The notes beneath the pieces are model-generated. The model ran no database searches. It was not told where the DNA came from and saw nothing but the letters and a program-made list of their open reading frames with translations. A DNA stretch of 64,000 bases from Labedaea rhizosphaerae (GTDB taxonomy: Bacteria; Actinomycetota; Actinomycetes; Mycobacteriales; Pseudonocardiaceae). Shown here in pieces: positions 60,533 to 64,000 of the stretch. The first letter of the stretch is position 1. Each line of letters begins with the position of its first letter. The stretch is from positions 286,784 to 350,783 of the forward strand of contig NZ_SNXZ01000003.1 in assembly GCF_004362825.1 (NCBI RefSeq), written 5' to 3'. Made by a program: the position numbers and the translations under genes.

Positions 60533-62878
60533 CTACCCGGTATCGGCCGCGGCGGCGAGGACAGCGGCCTCGATCGCGGCGCGGCGGTCCGGGTCGGCGG
60601 CCCCCGAGCGGGGTTCGTCGCCGAGGCAGAACGAGTCGATCGCCGTGCCGCCCATCGTCGCCGCGCGCGCCCACCACAGGTCGACGTCGCAGCGCTCCAG
60701 CGCCGTGGCGATGCTGTGCAGCAACCCGATCCGGTCCGCGCACCGCAATTCGAGCACCACACCGCCGTCCGCCTCGTTGTCGAACCAGCGCACGCGGGGG
60801 GCGGGCGGGTCGAACGGCGCGGTGCGGTAGTCGCGCTCCTTGGCGGCCAGTTTGTCGGCCAGCTCGAGGGTTCCACCGAGGGCGCGGCGGAACTGCTCAC
60901 GCAGCAAGGCCGCGTCGGGCAGCGACCCGAACCGCGGCGACGCCGTGAGCACCAGCACCGCGACCCCGCGCTCGCCGAGCGCGGTCGCCGCGTGCACCTC
61001 CAACGCGTTCAGCGCGAGCACTCCGGCGGCCAAGGACAGCAGGCCCGGCCGGTCGGGAGCGCCGAGCGTGACCGTGGCCAAGGCGCCTTCGGTGTCGCCC
61101 GTGTCGTTCGTGGCCACGAGCACGTCCGGCTGACCCGACGCGGCAACGCGTTCGGCCAGCTCCCGCTGCGACGGATCGAGTGGTTCCGGTCCGGGCGCGT
61201 GCTCGCCCGCCATCGCCTGCGCGCACCGGCGGACCAGGTCGGCGACCAGCGACGCCTTCCACGGCGTCCACGCCCCCGGCCCGGTCGCCAGCGAGTCGGC
61301 CTCGGTGAGGGCGTGCAGCAGTTCCAGCAACCGGACGTCCCCGCCCAGGGTCTCGGCCACCCGTTGCACGGTCGCGGGCTCCTCGACGTCGCGGCGGGTC
61401 GCGGTGTGCGGGAGCAGCAAGTGGTGGCGCACCATGGCTTGCAGGGTGTCCACATCGGACTTGGACAGGCCGAGCCGGGTGCCCACCTGCTCGGCCAGCG
61501 CCGCCCCGACGACCGAGTGGTCCTCGTCGCGGCCCTTGCCGATGTCGTGCAGCAACGCGCCGAGCAGCAACAGGTCCGGGCGGGCCACCGAGGTCACCAG
61601 CTTGGCCGCGTTGGCCGTGGCCCGGATCAGGTGCCGGTCCACCGTCCAGACGTGCGCGGCGTCGCGGGGCGGCAGGTCGCGCACCGCGCCCCACTCGGGC
61701 ACCAGGCGGGCCCACAAACCCGTCCGCTCCAACGCTTCCACGACGTCGATGAGCCCCTCGCCCGCACCCAGCATGGCCACCAGGTCCTGGCGCAGCGCCG
61801 CCGACCACGGCGCCCGCGGCTCCTGTGCCGTGTCGGCCAGGGTGGACAGCGCACCGGGCGCGATCGGCGCACGCACCTTCGCCGCGGCGGCGGCGACCCG
61901 CAGCAACAGGCCGGGATCCCGCGAGGGGTCGGCGTCGCGGGCGAGCGCGACCTCGCCGTCGGCCAGCACGACGCCCTCGGCGAGCGGCCTGCGGTCCGGT
62001 TTCCGGCGCAGCACCCCGAACCCGCGGCGTTGCGCCGACGCGTCCCGCATCGCGACCTCGAGCGCGTAGGACACCGTGCGCCCGGCCCCGGACAACGCCC
62101 TGGACAACTCGAACCGGTCGGCGAGGCCCAGCGCGGCCGCGACCTCGTCACCGTCCTGCGGGCGCACCACGTCGACCGCGCGGCCGGTGAGCCGGCGCAG
62201 CTCGGTCCTGGTGTTCAACAACAACTCGTGGGCTTGGCGCACTTCCGCGCTCGGCCGGTCCACCAGCTGACCGTCGGCGAGCGCGGTCAGCAGCCCGATG
62301 TCGCGCAGCCCGCCCTTGCCGTGCTTGAGATCCGGCTCGACGACGTGGGCCACCTCCCCCGCCCGGCGCCACCGCTGCCGCGCGGACTCGACGAGCTCTG
62401 CCGCCCGTGCCCGCACGCCCGCGCGCCACCGCTGACGCGCCGCCCCGATCAGCCGGCCGGTGAGGTCGCCGTCCCCCGCGAGGTGCCGCGCGTCGAGCAG
62501 CCCCACGGCGACCCGCAGGTCGAACGCGGCGACCTCGACCGCCTCGGCGACCGTGCGCACCGCGTGGTCCAGGCCGATCCGGGCGTTCCACAGCGGGTAC
62601 CAGAGCAGTTCGGCAGCCTGGTCGACGCCCTCCACCTTGTCGTGCACCAGCAGCAGGTCCAGGTCCGAGTGCGGCACCAGCTCGCGCCGGCCGAGGCCGC
62701 CGAGTGCCACCAGGGCGACGCCGTGCACGGCCGTGTCGATCCCGGCGTGCGCGGCCTGCGCCGTCAGCCAGAACTCGTGCAGATCGGCCAGCGCCTCCCG
62801 CAGCACGCGGGGAGGCAGCTGACCGCTCCCGAGCAGCCGGTCCCTGGCCTGCACCAGGTCCAGCGCGGATTCCTGCAC
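60533..62878 (-). CDS. glnD: PII uridylyl/adenylyl-transferase (GlnD)
   Basis: 781 residues. N-terminal nucleotidyltransferase GGLGRRELVPHSDLDLLLVHD; a helical linker with LKHGKGGLRDI; the HD phosphohydrolase domain with LLGALLHDIGKGRDEDHS; two C-terminal ACT domains (APDRPGLLSLAAGVLAL and CADRIGLLHSIATALERCDV). It modifies and demodifies the PII protein GlnB/GlnK in response to glutamine; in actinobacteria the modification is adenylylation. GTG at 62878 lies two bases after the glnB stop. Confidence 0.96.
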   Translation of the reverse strand: MQESALDLVQARDRLLGSGQLPPRVLREALADLHEFWLTAQAAHAGIDTAVHGVALVALGGLGRRELVPHSDLDLLLVHDKVEGVDQAAELLWYPLWNARIGLDHAVRTVAEAVEVAAFDLRVAVGLLDARHLAGDGDLTGRLIGAARQRWRAGVRARAAELVESARQRWRRAGEVAHVVEPDLKHGKGGLRDIGLLTALADGQLVDRPSAEVRQAHELLLNTRTELRRLTGRAVDVVRPQDGDEVAAALGLADRFELSRALSGAGRTVSYALEVAMRDASAQRRGFGVLRRKPDRRPLAEGVVLADGEVALARDADPSRDPGLLLRVAAAAAKVRAPIAPGALSTLADTAQEPRAPWSAALRQDLVAMLGAGEGLIDVVEALERTGLWARLVPEWGAVRDLPPRDAAHVWTVDRHLIRATANAAKLVTSVARPDLLLLGALLHDIGKGRDEDHSVVGAALAEQVGTRLGLSKSDVDTLQAMVRHHLLLPHTATRRDVEEPATVQRVAETLGGDVRLLELLHALTEADSLATGPGAWTPWKASLVADLVRRCAQAMAGEHAPGPEPLDPSQRELAERVAASGQPDVLVATNDTGDTEGALATVTLGAPDRPGLLSLAAGVLALNALEVHAATALGERGVAVLVLTASPRFGSLPDAALLREQFRRALGGTLELADKLAAKERDYRTAPFDPPAPRVRWFDNEADGGVVLELRCADRIGLLHSIATALERCDVDLWWARAATMGGTAIDSFCLGDEPRSGAADPDRRAAIEAAVLAAAADTG

Positions 62879-62880
62879 GC

Positions 62881-63225
<345 letters not shown>

Positions 63226-64000
63226 TCAGCCTTCCTCGCCGATGCGTGCGGGAACCTTGCCTGCCAAGGCATCCGCGTTGCGCCCGATGCTCGATCCGCC
63301 ACCGCGCAAGCCGGTGAACTCGTACGCGCTCTCCGCGTGCTGGTCCTCGTCGATGCCGCCGACCTCCGCGTCGGCATCGGCGCGGAAGCCGATGGTGAAC
63401 TTGATCGCCAGGCCGATCAGCAGCGTCACCACGAACGAGTAGCCGAGCACGGCCCCCGCCGCGACCGCCTGGCGCCAGAGCTGGTCGAACCCGCCGCCGT
63501 ACAACAGGCCGTCGGCGCCCGCGGAGTTCCACGCCGTCGTGCCGAAGAAGCCGATCAGCACGGTGCCGACGATGCCGCCGACCAGGTGCACGCCGACCAC
63601 GTCCAGCGAGTCGTCGAAGCCCAGCTTGTACTTCAGGCTGACCGCGAGCGCGCACACCGCACCGGCGATGATGCCGATCGCGAGCGCGCCGAGCGGGCTG
63701 ACGAAAGCACACGCCGGGGTGATGGCGACGAGCCCGGCCACGGCACCGGACGCGGCGCCGAGGGTGGTCGGCCGACCGTCACGCAGCTGCTCGACCAGCA
63801 GCCAGCCGAGCACGGCCGCCGCGGTGGCCGCGGTGGTGTTGATGAACGCGACCCCGGCCAGGTCGCTCGCGCCGAGCGCCGAGCCCGCGTTGAAGCCGTA
63901 CCAGCCGAACCACAGCAACCCGGCGCCCAGCAGCACGAACGGCAGGTTGTGCGGGCGCATGGGCTCGCGTGGCCAGCCACGGCGCTTGCCGAGCACGATC
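63226..64000 (-). CDS. amt: Ammonium transporter, C-terminal part (cut by window edge)
   Basis: At least 258 residues of the C-terminal half; the start lies beyond the window. Amt helices are clear: LPFVLLGAGLLWFGWYGFNAGSAL, AFINTTAATAAAVLGWLLVEQL (positions counted from the edge), the twin-His region LDVVGVHLVGGIVGTVL containing one pore histidine, and a cytoplasmic C-terminus with EVGGIDEDQHAESAYEF, the segment contacting PII. It imports ammonium, controlled by GlnB next door. Confidence 0.95.
   Translation of the reverse strand, partial: IVLGKRRGWPREPMRPHNLPFVLLGAGLLWFGWYGFNAGSALGASDLAGVAFINTTAATAAAVLGWLLVEQLRDGRPTTLGAASGAVAGLVAITPACAFVSPLGALAIGIIAGAVCALAVSLKYKLGFDDSLDVVGVHLVGGIVGTVLIGFFGTTAWNSAGADGLLYGGGFDQLWRQAVAAGAVLGYSFVVTLLIGLAIKFTIGFRADADAEVGGIDEDQHAESAYEFTGLRGGGSSIGRNADALAGKVPARIGEEG

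Overview
The window is high-GC actinobacterial chromosome. A mycothione reductase, a WhiG-type sigma factor, a Rip1-type site-2 protease, and GTG/TTG starts with many 1-4 base gene overlaps point to a mycelial, mycothiol-making actinomycete. Pseudonocardiales (Amycolatopsis-like) is my best guess. From position 14.4 kb to the right end, most minus-strand genes follow the order I remember from the Mycobacterium tuberculosis map-to-amt region: map, penicillin-binding lipoprotein, acetyltransferase, ispG, rip, dxr, then rlmN, cdsA, frr, pyrH, tsf, rpsB, xerC, dprA, comM, yraN, rnhB, lepB, rplS, trmD, rimM, khpA, rpsP, amidohydrolase, ffh, glnD, glnB, amt. That conserved backbone makes the inserted material easy to see.

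Layout. 0-14.4 kb is mixed metabolism and secretion: two trypsin-like proteases, a CobM-like methylase, bioF, an ElaA acetyltransferase, an M15 lipoprotein, an M48 protease, a VanZ/RDD membrane protein, mycothione reductase with a GntR regulator, a cytochrome P450 and cobQ. 14.4-23.3 kb is the MEP-pathway/cell-envelope block (map, pbp, ispG, rip, dxr), interrupted between ispG and rip by a visibly AT-richer two-gene cassette (19.5-20.5 kb). 23.4-33 kb is an accessory island holding a three-gene operon (TIR protein, P-loop-like NTPase with a degenerate Walker A, membrane protein) flanked by related 62-base repeats, then an XRE-ImmA/IrrE gene with an unknown partner, two TetR-regulated pairs, and an antitoxin with a broken PIN toxin. 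rlmN follows, then a second accessory block (PadR, methyltransferase, VOC protein, TetR/SDR). 38-42 kb is lipid and translation housekeeping (cdsA, frr, pyrH, tsf, rpsB). 42.4-49.5 kb carries an M23 peptidase, whiG, xerC and the competence-like genes dprA and comM, both preceded by odd tandemly duplicated small ORFs. 49.5-58.3 kb is rnhB-lepB-rplS-trmD-rimM-khpA-rpsP, a pxpA/CPBP pair, an amidohydrolase and ffh. 58.5-64 kb has a large membrane protein and the nitrogen-control set glnD-glnB-amt (amt runs off the end).

The best candidate for an undescribed system is the TIR/NTPase/membrane operon at 23.5-27.2 kb with its flanking repeats. Other signals worth attention are the 158-base tandem duplication of the comM 5' end chained by TGATG overlaps between yraN and comM, three intergenic pairs of DnaA-box-like sequences all with exactly 18-base phasing, and the relict vapBC locus. 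No rRNA, tRNA, CRISPR array, insertion sequence or transposase was seen. All functional names rest on my reading of motifs and family memory. No database search was possible.
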